A DNA stretch of 64,000 nt from Ascaris suum. Taxonomy: Eukaryota > Nematoda > Chromadorea > Rhabditida > Ascarididae. The position numbers and the translations under genes were made by a program. Of the stretch, positions 19,401-56,235 are shown in pieces (within the stretch, counting starts at the first letter, position 1; each line of letters opens with the position of its first letter). The stretch is taken from NCBI GenBank assembly GCA_013433145.1, contig CM024189.1:6192001-6256000 (forward strand), given 5' to 3'. The notes beneath the pieces were generated by a model. That model did no database searches. It worked only from the letters and a program-made list of their open reading frames with translations, and had not been told where the DNA came from.

Positions 19401-21657
19401 GAGGAAAATGCAAAAGCGCGTTGACCGAAAAATGATGCATAGCAAAAGCAGTTCGTTAGCTTTCGCTTCAACGATCCTTCTCGTTCGACGAGCCACTTTG
19501 CACTCCCATCCGGCCACTTCGAAACACCCATATCGCGTATTCTAAACTACTCATCTCTTTTTCACTTTTTTTTGCTCCCTATTGCGCTTCAAATTGATTG
19601 TATTATGTATAATAATGTTTTTTTTTGCGTACTTTTCGCGTTTAAAAGACATTTCTTTGAATGTTTATAATGACGGCATCGTATATCCATTTGATTTATT
19701 TCTCTCCATCCAGTAACTTTAAGTGGCAAATAGTTAATTGGCAGCAGGAAACAGGTAAGAAGTTGGAGTCAGCCTTATGAAAGTTGCTGTGTTTACTTTT
19801 TTCTCAAAAATTTTTTTTGTGCTTTTAACGTACTCTCAAAAGGATTAGCTTGTGAGCACTCAAAATGCTTTATTCTTCTCTTGCGAGCTTTATTTAACAT
19901 CCGGCCTCATAATAAAAAAGGATAACTTATAGAGACCTTTTGATTTCTTATAGTCCCCAACAACTAATAGGATAACAGTACCACGTGACCAGTTGCTACT
20001 GCTCCTAGTGACCAGTCTCATAAGGTGCCCAACCAGCTATCAATTAAAGGCAAACTTTAGACGCTGTTGGAAGCTGTAAATTTCTTCATAGTTGGTGAGT
20101 TAGCCTGGAATTAGGTTATGTTGGCTCCCTATAATAAAGATTATATCTTATTCGGTAACCTAGTGCCGATGGTCGCAGAATCAAAATAGCGGGGCAGACA
20201 AACGAACCCAACCGTGGAAATATGAACACGGCATCGCCACAATGAGCAGCTAATCACGAAAGCGCATACCGTGGCACCCTGTTGGCGCGTTTTCCCACTT
20301 CTTTAAAAGATGACATCCAAATGTAGGATTCATAAATGACGAGGAGACGGTGGTAAAAGAAGTGATTTCGGATGGGTTTTCTGTAATATAAACTCGATTT
20401 ATATAACGATTATCTCATAAAAATTGATTGCTAATGATTTTGAGTTAATTAGAAAGAGGTCTAAAAAGGTATTTCCCATTGTTTTCCGGTTGATATATTT
20501 CAAGGACTCACAACAAATATTTCTTTGTGTAATTGTCTCGTTAAGCTTGTTGAAACGTTTGAAGTGTGTTTTCTTAAAGCATTCCACAACAGTTGTTACA
20601 AGCTTTACTATTGAACAACGTTGTATTAGGGGCAGTCGGTATGCGGTGTGCTTTACCATCTCGTTGCTCTCGAGTCAAAAAGACGTTATTTCTCGCAGTG
20701 TGCATTCATAAAACCAACAATGCGATTATTCTCCTTTTTTTTTTCATTTCGTTGTATTGACTTCTTTTATGCGCATTTGCAAAATTACATTATTGCAACG
20801 TCGTCTCTTTGCGTATTATATTTGTGCGTCGGCAGTTTCAACTTGAGTAACGTTCAAGCTAAAGTTATGAAGTATAGTTCAGTAACTAAATATCTAAATA
20901 CGCCTATCACCTATATTATCACTTATTTTGTCATATCAAATTAAGAAGTTATTGAAAGACGAGAAATATCTATCCACTTTAAACTTTTCGATTTTTCATT
21001 TTACACCGGTCACATTATATGACAAGGATCGGTTACGTATTTAAGTGAGTGATTAGGTGGATTTAGAGATGAAGGCGCTATTTCGCACATCTATTATTTG
21101 TCGGTAACTTTGAAACCGGTTGGTCGAGACGGCTCGCATGCAAAAGCGTACATCGTGCAAACTTCTTAGGCAAGCTAATGTGTTTATTTTATCTGCTCAC
21201 ATTTGCACTAAAAATATAGGTAAGGAGGTAGCATATGCCTCAGATATTCTTACAGTGTATAATAGGTAAACACTTGAATAAGCAAACGCAATTGTTTATT
21301 TATTTATTTATTTTTTTTCTAACGCATCACAATATTCGAATTTTTCTAGTGGAATTATATCTGAATTTCAATTGTGAAGCATCATTTAATTATCCCTTAT
21401 AGATGGCGAACTCAGTGTTGGAGCTTCCCATAAGAAAATTTAATTGTAATTATACCCACGCTAATAGAGATTTTTATTATGCCATAGATTAGCTTTGTGT
21501 CGCCTTCTAAAAGCATTGACTGACTGACGAAAGGAAGTTTATTTAAACCTCCCTTTTCATCTGAAAGGACTGAGCTATTTTTTGTCAATACTGCAGTAAA
21601 TATGTTGATTTTATATACATGACATATATATATATGTATATTTTGCAGCACTGATTT

Positions 21658-21700
21658 CATTTATTTATTTATTTATTTTTATTTGTTTATTTATATTTAT
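21658..21700. repeat. TTTA-rich tract
   Basis: Repeated TTTA units with small variations; a shorter similar run is at 21296-21312. Confidence 0.85.
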
Positions 21701-23787
21701 GATTATAATTACATAAAATTTGCACATAAGTGCAGAAAGAGCATAAGACAAATGCTCAGCGCCGAACATGCGGCATCATCGAAGAAAGATTTTGCACGAG
21801 TTTGCTTTTTCGGAAAACGTTTATCTATGCAGCGATGAGTGGGATGCACAAAATCGGCGAGCCTTTTGTCGTCGTCTTTCCTCTCGTCGATTCAATTTGA
21901 CTGTTGAATAGATGTTGTGCCTTTCAGTGTGTAATTCTCATATCTTTCGACCTCGTCATGTTGCCGTTCTCTGGACACTCTTTCAATGTTGAGAAAATCT
22001 TCTAAATATTCATTTCTCATATTTGAAACAAAAAAAAAATGTTTTCACTTCGGAGAAGGAAAAAACAATTGAAGTGTATTGAATCTGTACTTGAACAAAC
22101 CAACACATTGCAGCCTAGATCAATCAGTTCATTATTTATTCACTGCACCCGGAAACATCAACGAATTCTTCGCGAAGAAAGAAATATCTTAGAAAGATTA
22201 CTTCTACATTTAAGTCGTCGATAGGGCTATCCGTGTATTTCCTTTGGTATAGCAGATTTCGCTAAAAGAGAATGGACGATCAGCCGGTAGGCCCTCATCG
22301 CTAAACGAATGCCGCCAAATAACCTATCAAAACCATCTTCCCAACATTGCAGCAGTCGCCTTAATACTCGCAACAACTGTAAAGGAATTCTCATCCAACC
22401 TTTTTTCAAATATTATTGAAACTTTTATCGCATTAAAAGATCATCAATGAAAAATAAGGTCGAATAGCGGTGTAATTTCGATCACATTTATCCAACCTTA
22501 TTCGTAAACAGCGGATATGCCATAATCTCGACACATTTTTGCAGTATTGAAAACTCAGGATAAATTGTAAAAACCACTTGACAAAACCTGTTAAAGTCGA
22601 AAAGATGTGAGGGAGGGGGGATGGAGATTAGGAGTCTGCAGTAGGTATAAAGCAGTATTAGAAAACCGTAAGTGTTGAACTTTTCTGCTTGGGATAAGGT
22701 CGTAATCGATAAAGAGATGAGTTATTTTCGTGTTCTTATTGCTAAAATCGTCCGTTTCATGATCCGTACACGCCTCGTCTCATCCCTCTGCTTTCCTTTC
22801 TTACTCATCTTCGCAGTTTTCTCTTCAAAACACACAATTTTCAGTGCATGTCACCGTTACGTCGATTCCAAGTGCTCTTTGTTTCCGCTGTTTTCTTTTT
22901 TTTTTTTTTTTTGCGAAATGATCAAGTTAAATGCAAGACGAATTAAATTCTGGCGCTCAGTTCGCGGCTCGTCAACGCCTGCTGGACATGTCGAATTGAG
23001 TGTAGTACACTGCACGATCGGAACCGACCATGCTCGTATGTAAATCCACTTTGATGTCGCGATTTGTCGATATGTCTGTCCCGGAGGGGATTCGTGCCAA
23101 CTTAAATTTGGCGATACGCCTGCTCGCTAGCATACATGCTTACCCATAGTTGTCGAGTGACGGCACTAAACAATCGACCGATATGCAATATGCATATTGC
23201 CATACTACTACATTCGCAAGCAATATAATATTTGGTGTTCTTTCATTTAGAGGGTGCTCTATGGTAAACCTTTGATCATTTAAGGACCGCTGTATGTGAT
23301 TTGATGAGCGCACTGTAGATTAATGATGAACATTTTGGGTGACTCGATTATGCAGACGAACGAGGCAACAAACATCGAGATGAAGCGTAAAGCAAATCAA
23401 GCACATATGCGATTGAGTAATGCAATAAAGCTTGAAGTGTTTTTCGAGTATGTAATCTGTCGAATGGACGGCATTTGGTGGTGAGCTGCGATTGGATTTG
23501 TACATGCACAGAGGGGGACTAATTCGCGCTGTAAGTGACTGTCGAAGAGCACTCGGCACGGTAAGCGGCTCTCGATCGGCGTCGAAAGGAAATTAGGCAA
23601 AACGCCTAAAAAGGGGTTAACCCAACGCAAATGATGGACAAGCGAGTGTAATATGCATCATAAGTTAATTGGATAACGAACGCATCATGGGCAACTTTGA
23701 CGTGTAGTCAACGGGCTGCATATTGAATTTTGATTAATAGCGTGGTGGGAAGCGTGCGATCGACGGGGCCAGTTGCTGCAGTTGCTC

Positions 23788-23806
23788 GAGCTGTTGTCGA
23801 CAGCTC
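23788..23806. other. Inverted repeat with 7-bp arms
   Basis: GAGCTGT and ACAGCTC separated by TGTCG, in a GC-richer patch 4.4 kb upstream of syg-2. Confidence 0.85.
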
Positions 23807-26187
23807 CCCCGAGAAGCGCCCCCTTCACTCATCCCTCACTTAACACACTTCCCTTCCGCTCGACGGACATCCTCGCTTGTCCTCATCCTCTCCATATCAT
23901 TTCTTCACCATTCAAACTTTCGTTCCTTTAAAGAACTACCTAACCGCCATTTAATTTACAGTTTTAAAATATCACAAAGACGAACCGTGCTATTTAATAA
24001 CTTGCTGCAATCAATTTAAAGGGTACAATGACTTTTGTAATTACAACTTCAAACATCAAAGAGTTTTATCAACATTGCTGTGAGTAGCAACTGTTTAAAC
24101 AACGTACTAGGCATATTTCTAAAATTTTGAACCTATGATTTCTGTTTTGAAAATTTTCTCTGATCAAGGCACAAAAATGACGGCATAGAAAAGTCATGTC
24201 ATAGAATGTTAAGGTTTCATAGCATAGGCGATTCTCACTCGAATGCCTCCCACATCGTTTTCGATGAAACTATGGTGATAAATGGGAAGTCATATGCGTG
24301 GAAATGCAAAGCTCGACGGAACCTCATGTTGTAACATCACACTTAAGCTTGGAGCATTAAAAAAACCTTTTGTGCTATCATATCATCAAATACGCACATT
24401 CCAAGCTAACCTGAGATAGATTAGCAGTTTTGTTGCAATATTACCAACTCTATCCGTTCGGCGCCTTTAAGCACACTTGATTAATTCCCAGTACTTTGCA
24501 AGTTTAGGCCATTGACAATGTGCAAATAAAAGTTTACCTTCGGCAAAATCATCTCCCTCAATCGATCACCCGTAAAGTAATGAGTAGTTTATAAGCCCCG
24601 CGATTTTATTTGAAGATGTAATAAATGGTATTTATAAATTCGCACTAGAAGCATCTTCAAAAGTGCGTGGAGAGATTCGATTTTTTAAAATGCGTTCCAT
24701 TCATTTATTGACAAGCGTTGTTCTAATTACTGCAGTCACAATCCTCTTCTCGTATTTCACTCTTGCGTTCGTATTTCCACAGTGCAACCTCTTTCCTTTA
24801 TCGCATCTTTCACCAATGCAATCGGTTTACTTCTTGAAGTTTGCTTCGATAAGCCATTTCTTTGTTGTTTTTTTTTTCTGTTCTTTTCTAATTCAAAGAA
24901 ACGAATTAATTCCCTAGTATGTTTAAAAGTAAGGTTCAGTTTTGTTTCATAAACGTTTATGAAAATAACCCAACTCGAAGAAATAAATAGAATGTCAAAT
25001 GAGCCATGAAAAGCAATAAGAAAAGCTAAACAAATAAAGAGCTTTACCACCACTCGTGGATATGAGTTAAATCCGCTACCGGTGCTTGCCAATGTTACGG
25101 CCAAGAACGAGACTGAGACTCAGTTTAATCCGTCGCTATGTTGGAGTACGTTAAGCTGGTCCAGGTCCGAGCTAGATAAAAAGCGATCACCCGACTAGAA
25201 GCACATTTACTATTTCTCTTTCCATATAGCCATGAGTTCATCAAGAGGTTGGTGCGGCCTTTAGGCGTGGCTGCACCGATGCCGAAATCTCGTTTCTCTA
25301 GTTATGTAGATAGTTTCTGCTGATGCTTCTGACGGTGTCCATTGGTGCTTTCCAGCAAGCTTCAAAGTTGTTAACGTTATTTTAATTGCGGTCTGTCAAA
25401 ATAAGGCTTCCTTAAATATTCACTCGACCATTTCAACGCTTTGCATTAGAGATTGAGCGAAACTTCGCAATTTTTCTGCGCATTTAATTTTTCGTATTTT
25501 TCCGCCTAATCGTTTTCATTATTTCAATTTATTCCTTCATCCGATATGTGTAAAAGTTGAGATTTTCGATTTGGAATCGTTTAGAAATTAAGAGTGCAGG
25601 TTCCACTAACAACTGCACCAACGGCTCCACTCTTCACTATCTTCCCTTTGTGTATTTAAAGACGATTACTTGAAAAGTTTTGTAAATTCGTATATTAAAC
25701 GGAGCATTTGTGTTGCGAATGTTTTTTGTCGTGCGACTTTTGCGCCACAGGCGACTTTTATCCATTTTGCTTTGCAGTTATACATAGCGTAATCTAATCA
25801 ACGACACTATTTTTTCAAATAACATCCACCGTTCAACGTCAAAGAATGACAGTCAGCTCTAATGCTTATATTTGCGTTTAAGCTGCTTTCGGAGTTCTTT
25901 TTTTTTTCAAATTGTTTAACGAGAAGGATCTACGAAAAAAGGGAAGGGCCTCTCGGCATTAGAAAGAGTTTTCCAAATTTGCTCGATTGAGAACCTCAGC
26001 TCCAACTTTTTTCACTTCGGAGGTTTTTTAAATCAGCATTTCACTTAGTAACCTATTCAATGGCCTCGCAAGTTCGCCGACAGACAATTTCGTTACTGTC
26101 TTTCTTGCTAGCATAGCGTTTTAGCAATGTTGCTTTCTGAACGATCATGTTATATATTCTTTGAGGCCACATGCCTGCGTTTGAAAG

Positions 26188-28159
<1,972 letters not shown>

Positions 28160-28175
28160 GTTTTTCTGCTTGCAG
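28160..28175 (+). promoter_or_regulatory. Splice acceptor just before the syg-2 start codon (possible SL trans-splice site)
   Basis: A pyrimidine-rich stretch ending TTGCAG lies only 13 nt upstream of the chosen ATG. In nematodes such a site near the start is either a spliced-leader acceptor or the 3' end of an intron in the 5' UTR. The sequence alone cannot tell which. Confidence 0.5.
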
Positions 28176-28188
28176 GCATTGAGATGCG

Positions 28189-50868
<22,680 letters not shown>

Positions 50869-53800
50869 CTTTGCTCGTATTTTCATAGTGTCATGTATAA
50901 GTGATCCATAAGCCGTGCAGTTGCATCGTTCGTGATTATCGTTTTTAGTTTCTGGAAGAAGTTGAACGAAGAGCATGCTTTTCGTGTTTTAGGAAAGTTT
51001 TCCTGACCTCTACGTAGAGGGGATATGAAGTTGCCGGTATGCAGATATCCTCCATTCAGCGATCGAAAAGGGATCTGGAAAAGATTTGAACGGCATTTTT
51101 TCAAACTTTCGCGAGAAGCAGGCTGCAGTGGCAAACACTTCCTTAACTAATCGTTGTTCCCTATTGAGTTCGCTATTGATGGGCTTTCGTTGATTTTTTT
51201 TTTTGTACTTAGCACCACTATTATCTTATTTGCTTCCATCTTAGCATAGCATTTAAAGTTTCATTGCTGAATTAAGCTCATAATTTTCTTATCCGTTGAG
51301 AGATTAGCTGTCTTAGATGCTGATCTCTCATAGTTTCGATGCCGATCCCTTGATATGAGATCTTCGTTAGGTAATAGTCGCTCGTAATGGTGATACTTAT
51401 CCTCATAAGTGATGAGGGCAATTTATTGTTAGTTTATGGATTTACAATTCTTCTGAGGTTTTTGTTGTTGTTGTTTTCTTGTGCATCTTATTTTCAAGCG
51501 TCCTAATCCTTGTGGGACGTTGATATATTGCCTACATTGCGCAAAGTTTTCCTGTATAGTTTTGTCATTTCAGTGTGTTAATATTATTAATGTGTGCGTT
51601 GAATTGACTTCACAATCAAGAAATTTCGCATTTTTGAATATCCCTTACATAAAAACCTTTCAGCACACCGGAAGGCACTTGTTTAGTAATCATTATATTA
51701 GTGAACTTTTCAATTTTTATAACTGCTTCTCTCACTTAGTGGTGATGTTTTCCCGTATTCAGATGGGATGTTGTCATCGGAAAAATTAGAAGGAAAAGCA
51801 GATTTTTTATTGCGAAGACATTAATGAATGGCATACGAGGACACGTATATATTGAGCGTTATCAGACCTCGGTAGAGCATGTCATTAACAAATATAACGT
51901 GAATATAGCGATGCGTGTTTGTGAAGTTCAACTTTTCAACGTTCATTATGCGCTGAATGAGGAAGAGACCGTTTCCCCGTCTTGTGGTGCATAGGTAACT
52001 TTGCATAGGTAATTAATCATGATTCGTGTTCAAATATGACGCTGTAATATGTCCTAAGTGCTATTTGGCTAAGTTACAAAGTTGCTGACCAAATTTCAAG
52101 TCTTGTTTAACTAGTTGAATATGGTGGTTCATTTGAGCTTTCCAACGAAGTGGTATTTAAAAAGGAAATTAGCCGACTATTAAAGTAGGCTAAGGGGGTG
52201 CACTTCGGCAGAAGGGTGCATTCGATCCCAAAAAGCGATGCTTATGCTAGCGATAAGTATCGCTACAATCTGATAGGAACTGTGCCGTTGTGGTTCTTAG
52301 CTGTGCCAGAGTATGTGGCCTTTGTAAAATCGGTGCTAATAATATATGCGATGTGCAATGCGTTATCATAGTTGTGTTGCTGTGGTACTTGTCATTCCTT
52401 TATTTCGATACTGTTGTCTGTCGGCGCGACTCTTGCAGTTGAGCTGTTCCTACCCTCGACAGTCATTTTTGTTAGTATTATTTTTTGTACAGATTCTTGG
52501 TGGTTGATTTATCGGCTGGCATCTACCCATGTCGTCTCTCGCTTGAATAATGGCTTTGATTTGTATAATGTATCCGTTGGATAATTCCATAGTTCATTCA
52601 GATGTTCACTTGGTTGAAACGGTGGTAATCACAGATAGGAGACATATATAGAAGGGCACGTTTTGGGTAGTTGCTAACCGAATGTTTTATTGTCTGTCGG
52701 TCGTGCCATACTAGCTTTACGTATTTCATCATTTTGTTCTAACATATGATTGCGCTTTTAGCGTTGCTTTAGACAAGTTGTTAGTTCAGGCGGCGTTTTG
52801 TTCTATTGTCTGAAGCTCGTTGATGGCGATGCACTGTTCACTCCTTAGCGCAAAAATAATCGTTCTTTCACGCTTCCTTGCCGATCTGATAGGCACATCC
52901 TGTTTTATCGTTTATAAGTCGCGCTGTTCCATATTAAGAGAATGTCAGGTGTGCATCCTTATTGCTGTACAGTTGAAGTGCTGAAGAGAATTTTTGAAAA
53001 ATTGATATAAAGATTTCCAGTTGGCTTATGTGTTGACATGTGGGGTTGTTGGCTTATTGTGCTCGTAAAAGTGATCCCTTGGAAATCAAAGACAACGGGA
53101 GTCGGGTTCATGCTGCACCGGATGCTGTGGAAACGCTGAGTTGATACAACTTGAACTAGTTTTTCTGCAAAGTAAAAGGCGCTTGATGGAAGCCACCGAT
53201 CGGCAAATTAGTCGCATTGTCTTCAAATAGTAATATTCTAATCGAGGCTGCTCATTTAATAGTAGCCTGAAGCGTTTTTAATGCTTCATTGACGCTTGGT
53301 TGGAGGGGACATATATGTGGCTGTTGTTCAAAGATGGAAACGCCAAAACAAATTAGATCGTTAAGGGCAACGCACCGTGGGGGAACAATGGAGCAATAAA
53401 GCATTCTGCTATCGTTTGGCTTGAAAGACGTGCAGAAAAACTGCGGCAAGTTCATCGTTGAAAAAAGTTCTGATGAAATCCACTTGACGTAATTTTTTTT
53501 TCGTTTAATTCTGGAATTACTCGCCGTTCCCGGAACATATACGTGTTCTTCGGTCTCTAAGTGATTGGAGTAGATTTTTCGTTAATTTTTTGAAGCTGAA
53601 ATCGACTTGCACTGGCATGACCGCTTAGCGAGGAATAATTTTTCGCAATGGCCTTTTGTAGAAGACTATCTATAATTGTAAAAACGATGCTATTTTCATT
53701 TGCTGTTGGCAATTGTAGAATCAATTTGGCAACGAATTGATGCTCTTGGCAGAAACACTTCGTGCATGTCACTTGGGTGTATGTGTTCTGCACAAAACGT

Positions 53801-56112
53801 CCACCACCTTTTAAAGGTGGTGCTCACCCCCAAGTACAGTCTTCAAAAAAATTAAAACCTCAGCCAAGATAACTGGTAGTTCCCACCTTTGGTCGTATTG
53901 GACGGTCGCACCTGAAATTATGACATGCTGAATTGGGTGCAAATGAGGAAACATTTTTGTGCACTATGAGCCGTATCTTCAACATCCGATTATGATAGCA
54001 GCACACTCGTGTTCCCATCCTTCGTGATCAACGAGAGGCGATCAACGAAAACATTATGCGACCGCAGAAAAGCGCGAGCATTCCGTAACGCGCTATATTT
54101 ACCATACCTCTAATCCATCATTATGGACGTCGATGTGCATGTTCAATATTACACTTCAGCGTAGCAGCGTTCCATGGCTTCATCATCGGTCGGTATTTCA
54201 TCTTTAAGCTATAACCACATGCATCATAGTCACTCAGCTTATTATACCCAATAAAATTTTAAAATTTAATTCTGCGTGAAACTTACATTCGACGGTGAAT
54301 AACGACTCATCGTCGTACAAATATCGCTGACAGTATTGCCTGCGGGTATTTTCGTTAATCGTCTAAAATGGCATAGAACGAGCACTGCAATCAGATGCAC
54401 GTTTGAGCATAGTAAGCGCGGCGGTTTTTTCGCTATATTTGTTATTTAACAGTTGTACTTTCTCGGCATTGTTTTACATGCTCATAACTGAATTGTGTAG
54501 GTGTTTGTTCGTTTATCAGGTGCTGCGTCCTACACGCGTTAATTTTAGTTTTTGTGTGGTGGTGAAACCAGATGATCGAGTTCATATAGTATAGAGAGGT
54601 ACTTCAGGGATTATTGACTTTAAAATTAAAGCTTGCTAACCTCGCAGCTTTCTTGAAACATATTCGAGCATGAATCTCGATGGCTGCTAAAGATTCGAGT
54701 TTTGTTCGATTTCGATTTTTTTCGATCGGATACAATTTTAGTTAATAAGACATCGATTACTCTTTCATTTCCGTTAGCAATTTTCTGTTGGAAAGAACAT
54801 ACGCGATTTCGAAACTCAAAGAAAGAACTAGGATGAGTTGATTTTTTTACTGAAATCGAAAGACACTGCTTTCAGTCTGATTGTCGTTGGCGAACGTTTT
54901 TATGAAAGAGGCCTAGCAGTTTCAGTGACTCGAATTTCCACAAATTTCCATTTGGAAAAGTGCTTCCGTAAAGAATTCAAATAATGCGAATTTAAACAAA
55001 GCTCGAACTTGGGCAATTAACAGTGACGAAATTCGAGAATAAAACACTCTTGAAGATTTTAAGTGTGGCGATGTTTCATACCGAGCAGAGAGTTGAATGA
55101 TGATTTAAATCTATGCACGAAATGATGAAGTATAGCTCTATACTCTTACTCTACTTCCTTAACTCTGAAAATGGAAGAGCACATATCCATCGTTGATGTA
55201 ACAAACATCACAAATGTGACGATATTTCAGCGATAAACTTATTGAATAACCTCTCATTTGTGCAGATGATTGATATCTGCTCCTAAAGAGCATCTGCTCT
55301 TCTTATTCCTTTAAATTTTACTAATCTATCGAAGGTTTCATCGAGAATATCCATTTTGATGCACACTTACTAAATCGTCTTTATCGTTCCATATAGTTTT
55401 CAGCATAAAAATCTCCTCTTTTATTGGCAGTCATCTTTTATTATTTATTGAATTTTATAATTTTTGAAAGATTTCTCGAATATTTTGGTAGGAAATATTT
55501 CGTTATCGCGAATGTTGTAAATTTCCTCATTGCTGGTTCTCAAATATTCAAACGCAATTTACTTTTACAGTTCCAAATTTCTTTTTTTTTTTTGTCGAAA
55601 TAAAAAGAAAATTTTCCATAATCTTTTTTTATAATTATACGGCCGTTAAATTATTTTAACAAATTTAATCAGAAACAGTTTAAAGCACTAACTATCGGCA
55701 TCGACAAACTTCACTTACAACGGCGTGTTTCTTGTGGGTAATTTTTTTTTTTTGAATCTCCAACGAGCCTAATGCAAATGACACCATAACTCTTTCAGAT
55801 TCGTAGGGTAAATTTATGGACAATTTATGACTAGCATTTACTGTAATAGAATTACTCGAAAATTCGTAGCGAATATTGCGTGATTTATTGGTGGCCTTTT
55901 ATTCATTCAGTGGATGGACGGTGTTTGAAGTGGAAAAATGGAACGAATGGAATTGTTTTCTGCGTTCATCGTGCAGACGGCTGGTGCAACAAGCAGTAGT
56001 TATGTATTGGTGATCATGATTATAGGATAAAGGGGGCTAAGCAGAATGTTTGTCGATCGCTATGGCAACGTTGAATGCTTGAGGTGATGCATCGGCGTGC
56101 GTTGTGCACGCA
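50869..56112. other. 5.2 kb spacer between syg-2 and the second gene
   Basis: Contains the syg-2 3' UTR (no AATAAA seen in the first 600 bases) and the presumed promoter of the second gene. Two minus-strand frames at 53252-53455 and 53557-53793 are short and unsupported. A 21-base palindrome is at 53802. Confidence 0.5.
53802..53822. other. 21-bp palindrome in the intergenic spacer
   Basis: CACCACCTTT and AAAGGTGGTG around a single T; would form a tight hairpin. Confidence 0.9.
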
Positions 56113-56235
56113 ATGCGCCATCGCGGTTCGCTGCCCACCACAAGTGCACTAATAATTTTCGCCTTCTATTTGCACACTTCCGCAAATACCCATCACCGCC
56201 TTAAACGACAGACATTGCCTTCTGATCACATACAG
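56113..56235 (+). CDS. Second gene, exon 1: signal peptide and propeptide
   Basis: 41 codons from ATG: basic start MRHRGS, hydrophobic core at 12-20, then HHRLKRQTLP. Donor CAG/GTTTGT, phase 0. The ATG was chosen because it is the only one in a frame that opens after a TGA at 56080 and splices in phase with exon 2. No upstream promoter was identified. Confidence 0.55.

Noticed and set aside
52205..52235. GTGCATTCGATCCC, resembling a tRNA T loop
   Set aside because: No complementary acceptor stem or A box at the right distance.
53252..53793. Two minus-strand ORFs (67 and 78 codons) considered as a mobile-element remnant
   Set aside because: No transposase motif, terminal repeats or in-phase splice between them.
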